Of a stretch of DNA of 64,000 bases, positions 27,702-37,600 are shown piece after piece. Every line of letters begins with the position of its first letter. Within the stretch, counting starts at the first letter, position 1. The notes under the pieces are model-generated. The model had not been told where the DNA came from and did no database searches. It was given only the letters and a program-made list of their open reading frames with translations. The translations under genes and the position numbers were made by a program. This stretch comes from an uncultured Clostridia bacterium (GTDB taxonomy: Bacteria > Bacillota > Clostridia > Christensenellales > Aristaeellaceae), in NCBI GenBank assembly GCA_946536315.1, contig CAMNEH010000002.1, positions 1 through 64,000 of the forward strand, given 5' to 3'.

Positions 27702-28935
27702 TCTGTTTGTCAAATCCCTGCAGATGATCAATCCCTTTGTGGTCGCCTCCTCCCCCGCCACCCAGGGCGCGCGCAACGTGCTGAAGAGCGCGGCCATGCG
27801 CCCCGGCGCGATCACCATGCGCAACTTCGGCCACGGCAGCGGCGGCGGCAGCTTTTTCGGCCCCGACGCGGCGACCGCGCTCAGCGGCGGCCAGGCCTTC
27901 CACAGCCACGCCGTCGGCCGGCAGGTGCCGGACCGTATTTCGACCCTGGAGCAGTACTGCGAGGAGGTCCGCACGGCGCGCCAGGCGCTGGACAGCGATA
28001 TCCAGCTCTGGGTGTCCGTGGGCCACTACAGCGATATCGTCAAGGGCGGCGACTGGGAGAAGGACTGGGTGCGCCAGGCGAAGGAGCTCAGCCTGGCCGG
28101 CGCGAACGCGCTGGAGCTGCACTTCAACACGCCCGGCGTCGCCGTCGCCAAGGACCGCATTTTCGACTACTATCAGCTGGTGCGCCACTGCACCACGCTC
28201 ATCCGCCAGGCCGCGCCGCCGCAGGTGAAGGTCATGGTCAAGCTCGCGATCGAGGGCTGCGACGCGCTGACCTCCATGCGCATCGCGCAGGCCTGCGGCG
28301 CGGACGCCGTCGGTCCGACCGCGCGCTGGAAGGCGTTCTGCATGGACCTGGACTGGCGGCGCACGCAGCCCCGGCCCGGCGCCGGCTATGGCGGCACGCA
28401 GGCCAACCCGCTGGTCTGCTATGCCGTGGCCGAGGCGCGCAGCCAGGGCGTCACGCTGCCCATGTACGCCGGCGGCGGCGTATTTTCCTTCGAGCAGGCG
28501 GCCAAGCTGATCATGGCCGGCAGCGACTGCGTTCAGTTCGGCGCGCTCGCCTGCTCCGGCGGCACGATGGCCTGCGCCAGGGTCATCCGCGACCTGAACG
28601 CCTGGATGGACCGGGCCGGCTATCCCGATATGGACAGCCTGCGCGGCGACGCGCTGCAGCTGTTCAATATGCCCGGGGATTTCGCCAAAGCGCGGCAGAA
28701 CCGCCTGGGCGACGCGTACCAGCAGGCCCAGCCCGACCCGGCCAAGTGCGTAGGCTGCGGGCGCTGCGTGGACGTTTGCTGGCAGGAAGGGATCGAGCTG
28801 GCCGACCGCAAGGCGCACAAAACGGACCGCTGCATCGGCTGCGGGTACTGCTTCCAGGTCTGCCCCACCGGGGCGCTCCATGTAGAGGCGGGAGACATCC
28901 TGGCGCAGGCCTTCACCGCCGCGCAGGATATCTGA
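27694..28935 (+). CDS. PreA/dihydroorotate dehydrogenase-like flavoprotein with C-terminal 2x[4Fe-4S] ferredoxin domain
   Basis: 'NPFVVASSPATQGARN', 'LELHFNTPG', 'MYAGGGVFSFEQAAKLIMAGSDCVQFGA'; 'CVGCGRCVDVCWQEG...CIGCGYCFQVCPTGA'. Confidence 0.88.
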   Translation: MADLFVKSLQMINPFVVASSPATQGARNVLKSAAMRPGAITMRNFGHGSGGGSFFGPDAATALSGGQAFHSHAVGRQVPDRISTLEQYCEEVRTARQALDSDIQLWVSVGHYSDIVKGGDWEKDWVRQAKELSLAGANALELHFNTPGVAVAKDRIFDYYQLVRHCTTLIRQAAPPQVKVMVKLAIEGCDALTSMRIAQACGADAVGPTARWKAFCMDLDWRRTQPRPGAGYGGTQANPLVCYAVAEARSQGVTLPMYAGGGVFSFEQAAKLIMAGSDCVQFGALACSGGTMACARVIRDLNAWMDRAGYPDMDSLRGDALQLFNMPGDFAKARQNRLGDAYQQAQPDPAKCVGCGRCVDVCWQEGIELADRKAHKTDRCIGCGYCFQVCPTGALHVEAGDILAQAFTAAQDI

Positions 28936-28952
28936 CGCGCCGACATTATTCA

Positions 28953-28997
28953 GAGCCCGGATCGCCTGTCCCCTTCAGAGGGAACGCGTCCGGGCTC
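28953..28997 (+). terminator. Hairpin at the end of the catabolic locus, possible terminator
   Basis: GAGCCCGGA...TCCGGGCTC 9-bp stem with inner pairing, followed by AAATTGTTTCCTT (weak T-tract). Confidence 0.5.
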
Positions 28998-29273
28998 AAA
29001 TTGTTTCCTTGATTTCACGAACTATATACTTTTTGAAATAGCCATAGATTTCATCATTGACTACTTGACGTCGTTTTTCTTCTTTACAAGTTGGTTCACT
29101 ACGATCGTTTGGTGTTATTTGTTGATTGCAATCGTCTGCATAAGCTCATCATTGATGTAGATCTCAGCAGTAAGCTCTGGTGGAGTGATCTTGGTCTTAT
29201 AACCGACCGACGAATACACGAATGCTTTCTTTCGGTGGGTTCGGTGACAGACATGGAGACACCTGGTCGAACG

Positions 29274-30275
29274 TCATCCTTTGATATAAGCCTGATTCCG
29301 GCTGTTAGGCTTGTCCGGATAAAGCATGCGGATCAATCCCTGTTCTATGGCGGGCAGCAGGGTCGTCTTGCGGAAGCTGACTCTGGATTTCAGGCCAAGC
29401 CTTTCCAAGAGCTGCGTCAGCGTGTATGGGATTCCCGTTTCCATCGCATTCATGAGCGCCTGCACCTGCGGTGAGAGCGCGGCGTCCCGGCCGGAGGCCT
29501 GTTCCAGCGCCCCATCCAGGGTCTGGCTGATGGCCTCCAGCATGAAGGAGATAAAGGCATCGGAATTCCCTGTGCCGTGACAGGCGGCGATGGCGGCATA
29601 GTATCCATCCTGAAAGGCATGGATGCGGCTTTCCAGCGGAAGGTACTGAAAAACCGGGTTCCACTCCGTCAGCAGCGCGGTCTGCCAGAGGCGCGCCATG
29701 CGGCCGTTGCCGTCCTCAAAGGGATGAATAAAGACAAATTCATAGTGAAAGACAGACGAGAGGATCAGCGGATGCACCCGCCCTCTGGCTGCGCGCATCC
29801 AGGCAAACAGAGAGGCCATATGATCCGGCACCAACTGTGGCGGCGGCGCCACGAAGATACAGCGGTCGCCGGAAAAGACACCCTCGTTGTGGGTGCGGAA
29901 CATCCCGGACTCCTGCACCAGCGCAGCGGTCATCACGCCATGCACGCGTTTGAGGTCCTCTAAGGAGTATGGGTCAAACTGTCCCAGCAGCTCATAGGCA
30001 TGCCAGGCGTTTTTCACTTCCTGAATCTCTCTGGCCGGGCCCAGCACCAGCTTTCCATCGATGACGCTCCGGACCTGGTCGAGGGAGAGAGAATTGGCCT
30101 CAATAGCCAGAGAGGAATGGATGGAGCGGATGCGGTTGTTGCGCCGCAGCTGGGGACGGGCCTCAAGCCCTTGGGACAGGTGTATGCGTTCAGCTTTGGC
30201 CGCAATCTCCGCCACCGCGTTGAGCATGGCATCGGTGAGGGTGTAGGGCGGGATATAGCTTTCCATGGGGCGCAC
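29274..30275 (-). CDS. Fic/DOC family protein (probable AMP transferase)
   Basis: Catalytic 'HPFEDGNGRMAR'; N-terminal 'SSLAIEANSL' resembling the inhibitory SxxxE(G/A)N helix; C-terminal winged-helix-like segment. Confidence 0.92.
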   Translation of the reverse strand: MRPMESYIPPYTLTDAMLNAVAEIAAKAERIHLSQGLEARPQLRRNNRIRSIHSSLAIEANSLSLDQVRSVIDGKLVLGPAREIQEVKNAWHAYELLGQFDPYSLEDLKRVHGVMTAALVQESGMFRTHNEGVFSGDRCIFVAPPPQLVPDHMASLFAWMRAARGRVHPLILSSVFHYEFVFIHPFEDGNGRMARLWQTALLTEWNPVFQYLPLESRIHAFQDGYYAAIAACHGTGNSDAFISFMLEAISQTLDGALEQASGRDAALSPQVQALMNAMETGIPYTLTQLLERLGLKSRVSFRKTTLLPAIEQGLIRMLYPDKPNSRNQAYIKG

Positions 30276-30319
30276 CTTCCTTTCCCGCTCATGATATCAC
30301 CAAACTCATCAAGCTGCAA

Positions 30320-30391
30320 TATCTTGTATGTTAACTTGTATGCTATCTTGTACGTTAACTTGTATGCTTTCCTGAATGCTGTCCGATATGC
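30320..30391. repeat. Six tandem degenerate 12-bp units
   Basis: TATCTTGTATGT/TAACTTGTATGC/TATCTTGTACGT/TAACTTGTATGC/TTTCCTGAATGC/TGTCCGATATGC, just upstream of the Fic gene. Confidence 0.8.
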
Positions 30392-30626
30392 GCGCCAGTT
30401 TTCCCCCGGCTGCTCCTGGTTTCCAGTGGCGATCTTATCCAGCACAGAATGGCTGCGTCGCGTTCCCAGCCGAATAGTTCAGACGGTGTCTGAATCATTG
30501 GATATACCGTTCTAAAACATGATCCTGTAAATGAAGGCAGTATGCAGCGTTTGAATATGCTGTCAGATCGCGAGTGAGCGGATGGATACTCTCAGACTAC
30601 GCTGGTAGACAACGCATGCAGCCATC

Positions 30627-32641
30627 ATTTGATTCCCCTATAAGATTACACTACTCTCAAACCAGTCATGAAATCAATGGAAACTCCATCGAGCTTGATT
30701 CCCCTATAAGATTACACTACTCTCAAACGATCTGTTCACGGAGCTGGTGAACAACCTGGCTTGATTCCCCTATAAGATTACACTACTCTCAAACGACTAT
30801 AGCTATCCAGAATTATTCGGTGATGCTTGATTCCCCTATAAGATTACACTACTCTCAAACTGATTTGGGGTCTTTGAGCGCCCAGGAGTGGCTTGATTCC
30901 CCTATAAGATTACACTACTCTCAAACAAAGAAGGCTGCATCCACCGCCTGTACGGCGCTTGATTCCCCTATAAGATTACACTACTCTCAAACAATATCTT
31001 ATGTCATACGCAAATCTTATGTGCTTGATTCCCCTATAAGATTACACTACTCTCAAACGGGGCCAGACGCCAGAAGCGCACGCCCGCGGCTTGATTCCCC
31101 TATAAGATTACACTACTCTCAAACGCTTGTCCGGCTCGCAGCCGAAGGACACGAGCTTGATTCCCCTATAAGATTACACTACTCTCAAACCTCATGAGCG
31201 CCGGTACAGAAGACATCGAAGCTTGATTCCCCTATAAGATTACACTACTCTCAAACAGAAAGACAAGATACGACCTCACTACACAAGCTTGATTCCCCTA
31301 TAAGATTACACTACTCTCAAACTCAATCAGCCCTGTGCACCGAGCTGATTAAGCTTGATTCCCCTATAAGATTACACTACTCTCAAACAGAAACTAATGC
31401 AATCTTGTATGCTGACAAGCTTGATTCCCCTATAAGATTACACTACTCTCAAACGACACCCGCATGGTCAGCGTCTGCGTGATCGCTTGATTCCCCTATA
31501 AGATTACACTACTCTCAAACAGTTCCCCGTCTTTTTCCTGCTGTCCTTCGGCTTGATTCCCCTATAAGATTACACTACTCTCAAACCTTTCGTCAGCGGT
31601 TTCGTGTGTTGCCAGAGCTTGATTCCCCTATAAGATTACACTACTCTCAAACGCGCGGCCTGGTTTTCTCATGCTGCTCGTCGCTTGATTCCCCTATAAG
31701 ATTACACTACTCTCAAACAGGCAGCCGGAAGCACTCGTCCCGACTCACGCTTGATTCCCCTATAAGATTACACTACTCTCAAACCAAAACCCAATGCAGC
31801 TGCTGATGCAGAAGGCTTGATTCCCCTATAAGATTACACTACTCTCAAACTAATAAAACTATTGGCAATGATCTGCTAAGCTTGATTCCCCTATAAGATT
31901 ACACTACTCTCAAACTACTGACGGGCAGACTGATGAAATTGACGAGCTTGATTCCCCTATAAGATTACACTACTCTCAAACGGCGTGGAAAGAAAGGCTG
32001 AAAAGATGGCTGCTTGATTCCCCTATAAGATTACACTACTCTCAAACGTTCACACCAATTTCGGTGAAGTTGATTCGGCTTGATTCCCCTATAAGATTAC
32101 ACTACTCTCAAACGGCATCCAAATCGCGCCAAACTTCGAGGATGCTTGATTCCCCTATAAGATTACACTACTCTCAAACAAGATTCTGGCGCGGAAGGAT
32201 GCCGAAGTTGCTTGATTCCCCTATAAGATTACACTACTCTCAAACCCGAGTCTCCCGGTTCCATTTTTGTGCCATGCTTGATTCCCCTATAAGATTACAC
32301 TACTCTCAAACGGACAGCTGGGACGAGGTGCTGCGGGATTTGCTTGATTCCCCTATAAGATTACACTACTCTCAAACACGCCATCCAAAGCAAACTCACG
32401 ACGGACAGCTTGATTCCCCTATAAGATTACACTACTCTCAAACTTGGTGCTGACACTAAAGCAAGAGACATAAGCTTGATTCCCCTATAAGATTACACTA
32501 CTCTCAAACGTGTTGTCCCGATTTACACCAGAACTACTCGCTTGATTCCCCTATAAGATTACACTACTCTCAAACCAGAAACTGGAACAGATGTGACTGA
32601 AGGAGGCTTGATTCCCCTATAAGATTACACTACTCTCAAAC
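30627..32641 (-). CRISPR. Type II-A CRISPR array: 31 repeats of 36 bp, 30 spacers
   Basis: crRNA-sense repeat GTTTGAGAGTAGTGTAATCTTATAGGGGAATCAAGC. Spacers are 30 bp except one of 29 bp (31851-31879). The distal repeat at 30627 is degenerate at its last two bases. Repeat starts counted by hand. Confidence 0.99.
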
Positions 32642-32773
32642 CTCAAAATCATGTTCTCCGCGCAGAATTTGTCCATTTGAGGCACGGCATATGGTCAAAA
32701 CCACATGAAACGGCACTACCACCGCAGTGTGCAATCTCAGAATCATTATAGCATTTTGTTGGCAAAATTCAAT
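32642..32773 (-). promoter_or_regulatory. CRISPR leader with putative pre-crRNA promoter
   Basis: On the minus strand: TTGAAT (32772-32767), 16 bp, TATAAT (32750-32745); leader ends ...ATTTTGAG directly against the first repeat. Confidence 0.75.
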
Positions 32774-33437
32774 CAATTTCGCATAAATCACTGTCGATCA
32801 GGATGCGCGCTTCGCGCTGCAGACACGGTCGTTCGCAGGCTTCAATGCCGATCACATGATATCCATGGGACTGGATGGAGGCGGTCAGCGCTTCCATATC
32901 CTCATCACTGATATAGCTGCGGATATTGACCAGGAAGAACAGGCGTTCGGCATCATATTCAGTGATCAGTTCCATGTAATCGAGGAGCCGTTCCGGCAAC
33001 GATTCTCCGTCCGTCATCAGCTTCAGTCCTGTGGCCTTCAGCAGCGAAGCTATGGTAATATCGCTGTAATCAAGCTCACAGGGGATATCCAGCCCCAAAT
33101 CATCCAGATAGTTTTCCACCGCGGCCAGGATCGACGCGGTCGCTTCGTAATGCTCCGCTTCGTTGGCCTTTCTTTCCAGCGCAGCCAGGATTTTATTGAG
33201 CAGCGGTTTTCGGTTCAGCTCGAAAGGCACGAACGTATCCAATATGACAGCCCGTTTTGCAAAAGCCACCGGCCTGTCATTTTCTGAGAGCACTGAAACG
33301 CCGTCCTGCCCATTGATTTGTTTGCTGATATCTGTCAACAGTCGTACAAACAGGTCCTGGTTTTCAATCACCAGGGTATTATAACGCCCATTGTCCGTGT
33401 CGATCAGCGTTTCGATCTCAGGGTGCGCAAACTTCAC
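32769..33437 (-). CDS. csn2: CRISPR-associated protein Csn2 (type II-A)
   Basis: 222 aa; '[37 protein letters not shown]' N-terminus; sits between cas2 and the array. Confidence 0.93.
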   Translation of the reverse strand: MKFAHPEIETLIDTDNGRYNTLVIENQDLFVRLLTDISKQINGQDGVSVLSENDRPVAFAKRAVILDTFVPFELNRKPLLNKILAALERKANEAEHYEATASILAAVENYLDDLGLDIPCELDYSDITIASLLKATGLKLMTDGESLPERLLDYMELITEYDAERLFFLVNIRSYISDEDMEALTASIQSHGYHVIGIEACERPCLQREARILIDSDLCEID

Positions 33438-33754
33438 AGCAGCACCAGCCTTTCATCCGTATTGAGCACCTCGCTGCTCGCTTCACCGACGATGTATTCC
33501 ATCTGTCCGAACTGCTTTTCCGTTACAGTCAATGCCTGAACCAGCCCCTTCGGAGGCTTATGCCGTCGGATCGTGTCGAGCACCGCCTTTTCCGCCGTCG
33601 GCGTAATCAGCAGGCGACAGTACACTGATTCCTGCATCATCAGGAAGCCGTTTTTGATCAACAGCTTCCTGAAATGCCGATAATTGGCCTTATCCTCCGA
33701 CGTATCAGTCGGCAGATCAAAGAATACGATCAGTCTCATAAAGCGGTAGCTCAT
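33434..33754 (-). CDS. cas2: CRISPR-associated endoribonuclease Cas2
   Basis: '[44 protein letters not shown]'. Confidence 0.97.
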   Translation of the reverse strand: MSYRFMRLIVFFDLPTDTSEDKANYRHFRKLLIKNGFLMMQESVYCRLLITPTAEKAVLDTIRRHKPPKGLVQALTVTEKQFGQMEYIVGEASSEVLNTDERLVLL

Positions 33755-34626
33755 GGCTTCAAGCGGTAGGACGGCACCGCTTCCCCATCGTCACGGTTCA
33801 ACGCGTTCAGGACGTTCCTTACATAGATTTTCACTGCGTTCAGCACCGTCTGCCTGCTTTTATCCACAATGACCTCCTGATGCAGTATTTCGAGTATGAC
33901 GTGTTTTTCCGCACTCGTGAACTGTTCCGGGGCCATACGGACCACAGCGCGGTCCACCAGGACCCGGAAGGGCTCCATCAAATCACAGCCGAGGTTGAAA
34001 TGATTGAACTGATTGTTGTGAAATACACCCAATTGCGTCAGGCAGCCGCAGGCAGATATTTCCCGGTTCACGATGGACAGCAGGATACTATATCCGTAGT
34101 TCAGCGCGGCATTGATCGGGCTGGCCGCGCCGCGCGTGAACTTCATGCCGAACAGCGCGTTGAAGTAGACCTTCGCGGCGTGACCCTCCCGGTTCGTGGC
34201 GTCCCCGGGTTCGACCTGCGCCTGATACTGCCAGAGCATTTCGCTTTCCGCACGATAGCCGCATTCCGCCAGGAAGTCCGCCTGTTTGCCGATCTTGTCG
34301 CGCATGATCCCCTGCCACATTTTTTGCTTTGTCTCTTCGCGCCACGCGATCTGCTGCCGCATGCGCTCAGCGCTGTCATGGCAGCCGTGATGCGGGACCA
34401 GTTCGGAAATCGGTTCACGCCTGGCGTCGCAAAAAATCACTTTGACCTTCTTATTGGTCAGCGCTTCGATCAGGCTGCCGGTCAGGGAGACCGCCGGGCT
34501 TTCGATCAGCAGAACCGCGACTTCGTCCAGGAATACGCGCCGGATTTCGCGCCCACGCACCGACATATAGCCGAGGCGGTAATCCAGCTTGCAGCGCCCT
34601 GTGATGACGACCGTACGCCAGCTCAT
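33751..34626 (-). CDS. cas1: CRISPR-associated integrase Cas1
   Basis: '[23 protein letters not shown]', '[24 protein letters not shown]', '[22 protein letters not shown]'. Confidence 0.97.
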   Translation of the reverse strand: MSWRTVVITGRCKLDYRLGYMSVRGREIRRVFLDEVAVLLIESPAVSLTGSLIEALTNKKVKVIFCDARREPISELVPHHGCHDSAERMRQQIAWREETKQKMWQGIMRDKIGKQADFLAECGYRAESEMLWQYQAQVEPGDATNREGHAAKVYFNALFGMKFTRGAASPINAALNYGYSILLSIVNREISACGCLTQLGVFHNNQFNHFNLGCDLMEPFRVLVDRAVVRMAPEQFTSAEKHVILEILHQEVIVDKSRQTVLNAVKIYVRNVLNALNRDDGEAVPSYRLKP

Positions 34627-37600
34627 AACAGATCAAGGAGATTGCCGCTTCGCTGTTCCCATAAACCGCTGACGGAGCGGTCGATGATTCGGACAACGGA
34701 GTATGCCTTTGTCCAGTTGGAAATACATGTACTAAGTGTTGTTACAGCCGCTTTTTTTACCCCGCCAATCATTGACAAATCACAGCCGCCACCACCGTTC
34801 CTGGTGAAGAGCAGATGTATGTTAAGCAGCGTTTCCGCCTGATCTGTCAGAGATAGATCTTCAAAAAGCTTTCTGCCATTCTTCAAGACATCTACGGGCA
34901 TATTCATACGTTTGCGGAAGATGGTTTTTTCAGCTTTCTCAATATACAAGTCATATAAACGAAGGTTTTCTTCACGATTGACGCCATCATACTGTGAATC
35001 CGGTATATAGCGGATATTGTTCTGATGCTTTTCAGTCATTGATTCGAGGCGTTTGATGTATCGTTCAGTCGAGGAGGTGTGTACAAATTGCATGAGCGGC
35101 GCCATGACGATTCGTGATCCTCCATTCGAAGTACCTGAAATACACGCTTCGAAGCCATCGAAGGACAGGATCGTATTGACTTTCAAGATTCTGCCATCCA
35201 GAAGCCACTCCACACGCTCCACTGTTTTGCCCAGGATACTGCTGATACGTCCGGTCAGATACTCGATCGCGTATGTATTGTCTTTAAGGAAGCGCTCCGA
35301 TGCCATCAGCTCCACCGGCACCACCATCACATCCCGTTTTTTCCCGGCCTGATACTGCGCAAACACATAGAAACTGACCGAAGGTTTATTGTATCCGCCA
35401 TACTTTGCGATATCAAGGTCTGTTTTCCGCTGTACCTGGCCAAGTCCCGCCTTCAGCGGCATCTGATCGAACAGGCCGCCTTTTTTGCAGAAGGGATACT
35501 TGCTGAAATGGATATTATTCTTTGCCATATACGCGACCGCCTTGTCCTTCATGGTCGCGCCATCCCAGACGGTTTCGCCGTTACAGACGAGCGGGCGCGT
35601 GAAAAGCACCTTCGTGTTCAGTGAATACTCATCATCAATGTGGAACCACTGGCGCGTGAAGCGCATGTTGTACACATTCCCGACGACGATGTTCAGATAG
35701 GCATCCTTGGCATGGTGCAGCTCGTTGTAGCTGCGGCACTTGACGCAATCGAATTCCTGCCTGAATTCGGAGGCCAGCCGCGCTTTGACATATACAACCT
35801 CCGTATCCGGATACGTTTCCCGAATGATCGTAGCGACCGCCTTGGTGGACTGTGACGTTTCCGTCAGCTGTCGGTTGATGAAGCCCCACTTCTCGTCATC
35901 CGTGAAAGCCGTGGCCCGGGTCAGGCGCTTATACTTTTCTTCGCTGATCAGGCCAAGCGCCTTCAGCTTGGTCCAGTAGGGCCGCATTTCCGTCCGGATC
36001 GAAGCGGCGATGGGATAGCTGTCGCTCTTTGCGCCATTCACTTCCGACAGCACCAGCACCTTGTTGTTGATCACGCTGTCGTCCTTGACCTTGGACCGGG
36101 GATAAATATGCTCAATGTCGTACAGCTTGCCGTTCATCAGTTGGTCCAGGTCGATCGTCTTTCCCGTATACATGCACTTCCCCAGCTGCATATAGTAGAG
36201 GAACAGGCGATCCGACTGCAGGCGGTTGTCCACCTGTTCACCCATATCTGCCAGCTGCTGCCGCAGCAAACGCACGTCCTCTTCCTCGCATTGTTCATAC
36301 AGCGCCATGATCTGTTCGCGGCGCGCCTGGGTGCGCTTGCCCTTTTGCTCCGGCTTTCCTCCGCGCGCCATTTCCACAAAAATCTTGTCCGGCGCTTTGC
36401 CAAAAGCTTTCGTGACCTCCTTGACGATCTCCAGTGTCCGGATGATCGGGCGCTTGACGGCATTGGAAATATACATCGCGTCCAGCCGGTCTGTGAGGTT
36501 CATCGGATGGTCGGCATAATAATCCTTCTGTTCCGCCTGGATCTTTTCCATGAATGTATAGCGGTCCGACAGGATCTGCATCATATTGTCATTGGTATCC
36601 CAGAGCGCGCGCATTACCGTAAAGATCTCGCCGCTCTGGCGGTCAGCCCCCTCCAGTTCCGTCAAGAACCGCGCTGAGATGCGGCCAAAATCATGGTAAT
36701 TGAGATGCGAAATATATCGCAGGTCCTGCTCGGGTAAAAAGGCGTAGTGACCTTTCAGCCATCTGACAAAGCGTCCGCTGTCTTCAGCGTATGTCCGCCG
36801 TTCAATGATGTCCTCCACCTGCGCTTCCGTCAGCGCGCCGGTTTCCATCAGACGCGCGAAGTCATGCCAGGGCTTCAGGTCCGACTTGATATTCGTTTCC
36901 GTATCTACTCCGCTCACCTTGTCCGATTTATCCATATAGTGATTGGCGACCAGATAATCGCATAAACGCTTGAACGTCACCTTCCGGTACTTCATAAACA
37001 GGTCCGTATAAATGGTTTGCTTGAGCGCGACGGAAATAGGCTCGCCGTTGATTTTCAGATTGTTGATTTCATTGAGCACCGTAAATTTGTGATAGAGCAG
37101 GGAATCCTTCGGGAGCACCTTCTCGCCGGGCAGGTAGGTGCAGGTATTCGTGAGCTTGGCAATAAAAGCCTGCTCGCTGGCGTCCAGATCGACCTTTTTG
37201 TCAAAGTTCCAGGGATCAATCCTGCCCTCTGCCTTGCGTACCACCCAGGCATATTGGGACTGCGGGTTCAACGGGCCTACAAAATACGGCACCCTGAAGG
37301 TCATGATGCTGCGGATCTTATCTGAAACGCTCAGCCCATCCTGGTCTTTGAGCGAGAGGAAGGGCAGGTAGGTCTGCGCGTTTTTCAGGATTACGTCCAA
37401 TTCATGCCAATAGAGCTGATAGGGGATGACGCGGTTATCCGAATTGACCTGTTTGGGCATGAACGAACGGTCCTCCAGACGGCGCTTCATATCACTCAGC
37501 ATTGGCTCGTCTTCCGGCTCAGGCTGGATGGTGCTGACTAATTTGCTGATGAATTTACAGAAGTCCTCCTGGCTGGCCTTTCCTTCGATCGCAGCCGTAT

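Noticed and set aside
29000-29270. Possible protein remnant on the minus strand ('VGYKTKITPPELTAEIYINDELMQTIAINK*')
   Set aside because: May be a decayed gene, but I cannot assign a family from sequence alone.
31383-31412. Possible self-match of a spacer (aatcttgtatgctgac) with the 12-bp repeats at 30.3 kb
   Set aside because: Only a short interrupted similarity; not enough for a protospacer.
32114-32209. Two adjacent spacers sharing GGCATCC/CGCGCC words on opposite strands
   Set aside because: The shared words are short and separated by different lengths; no evidence that they target the same site.
30820-32453. ORFs 'LDSPIRLHYSQT...' (30820-31197, 31606-31806, 32064-32453)
   Set aside because: Artefact of the CRISPR array: the 66-bp period is a multiple of three, so the repeat stays open in one frame.
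32655-32680. 'TTTGTCCATTT' in the CRISPR leader shared with the DUF4143 upstream repeat
   Set aside because: About an 11-bp match without the palindrome; likely chance.
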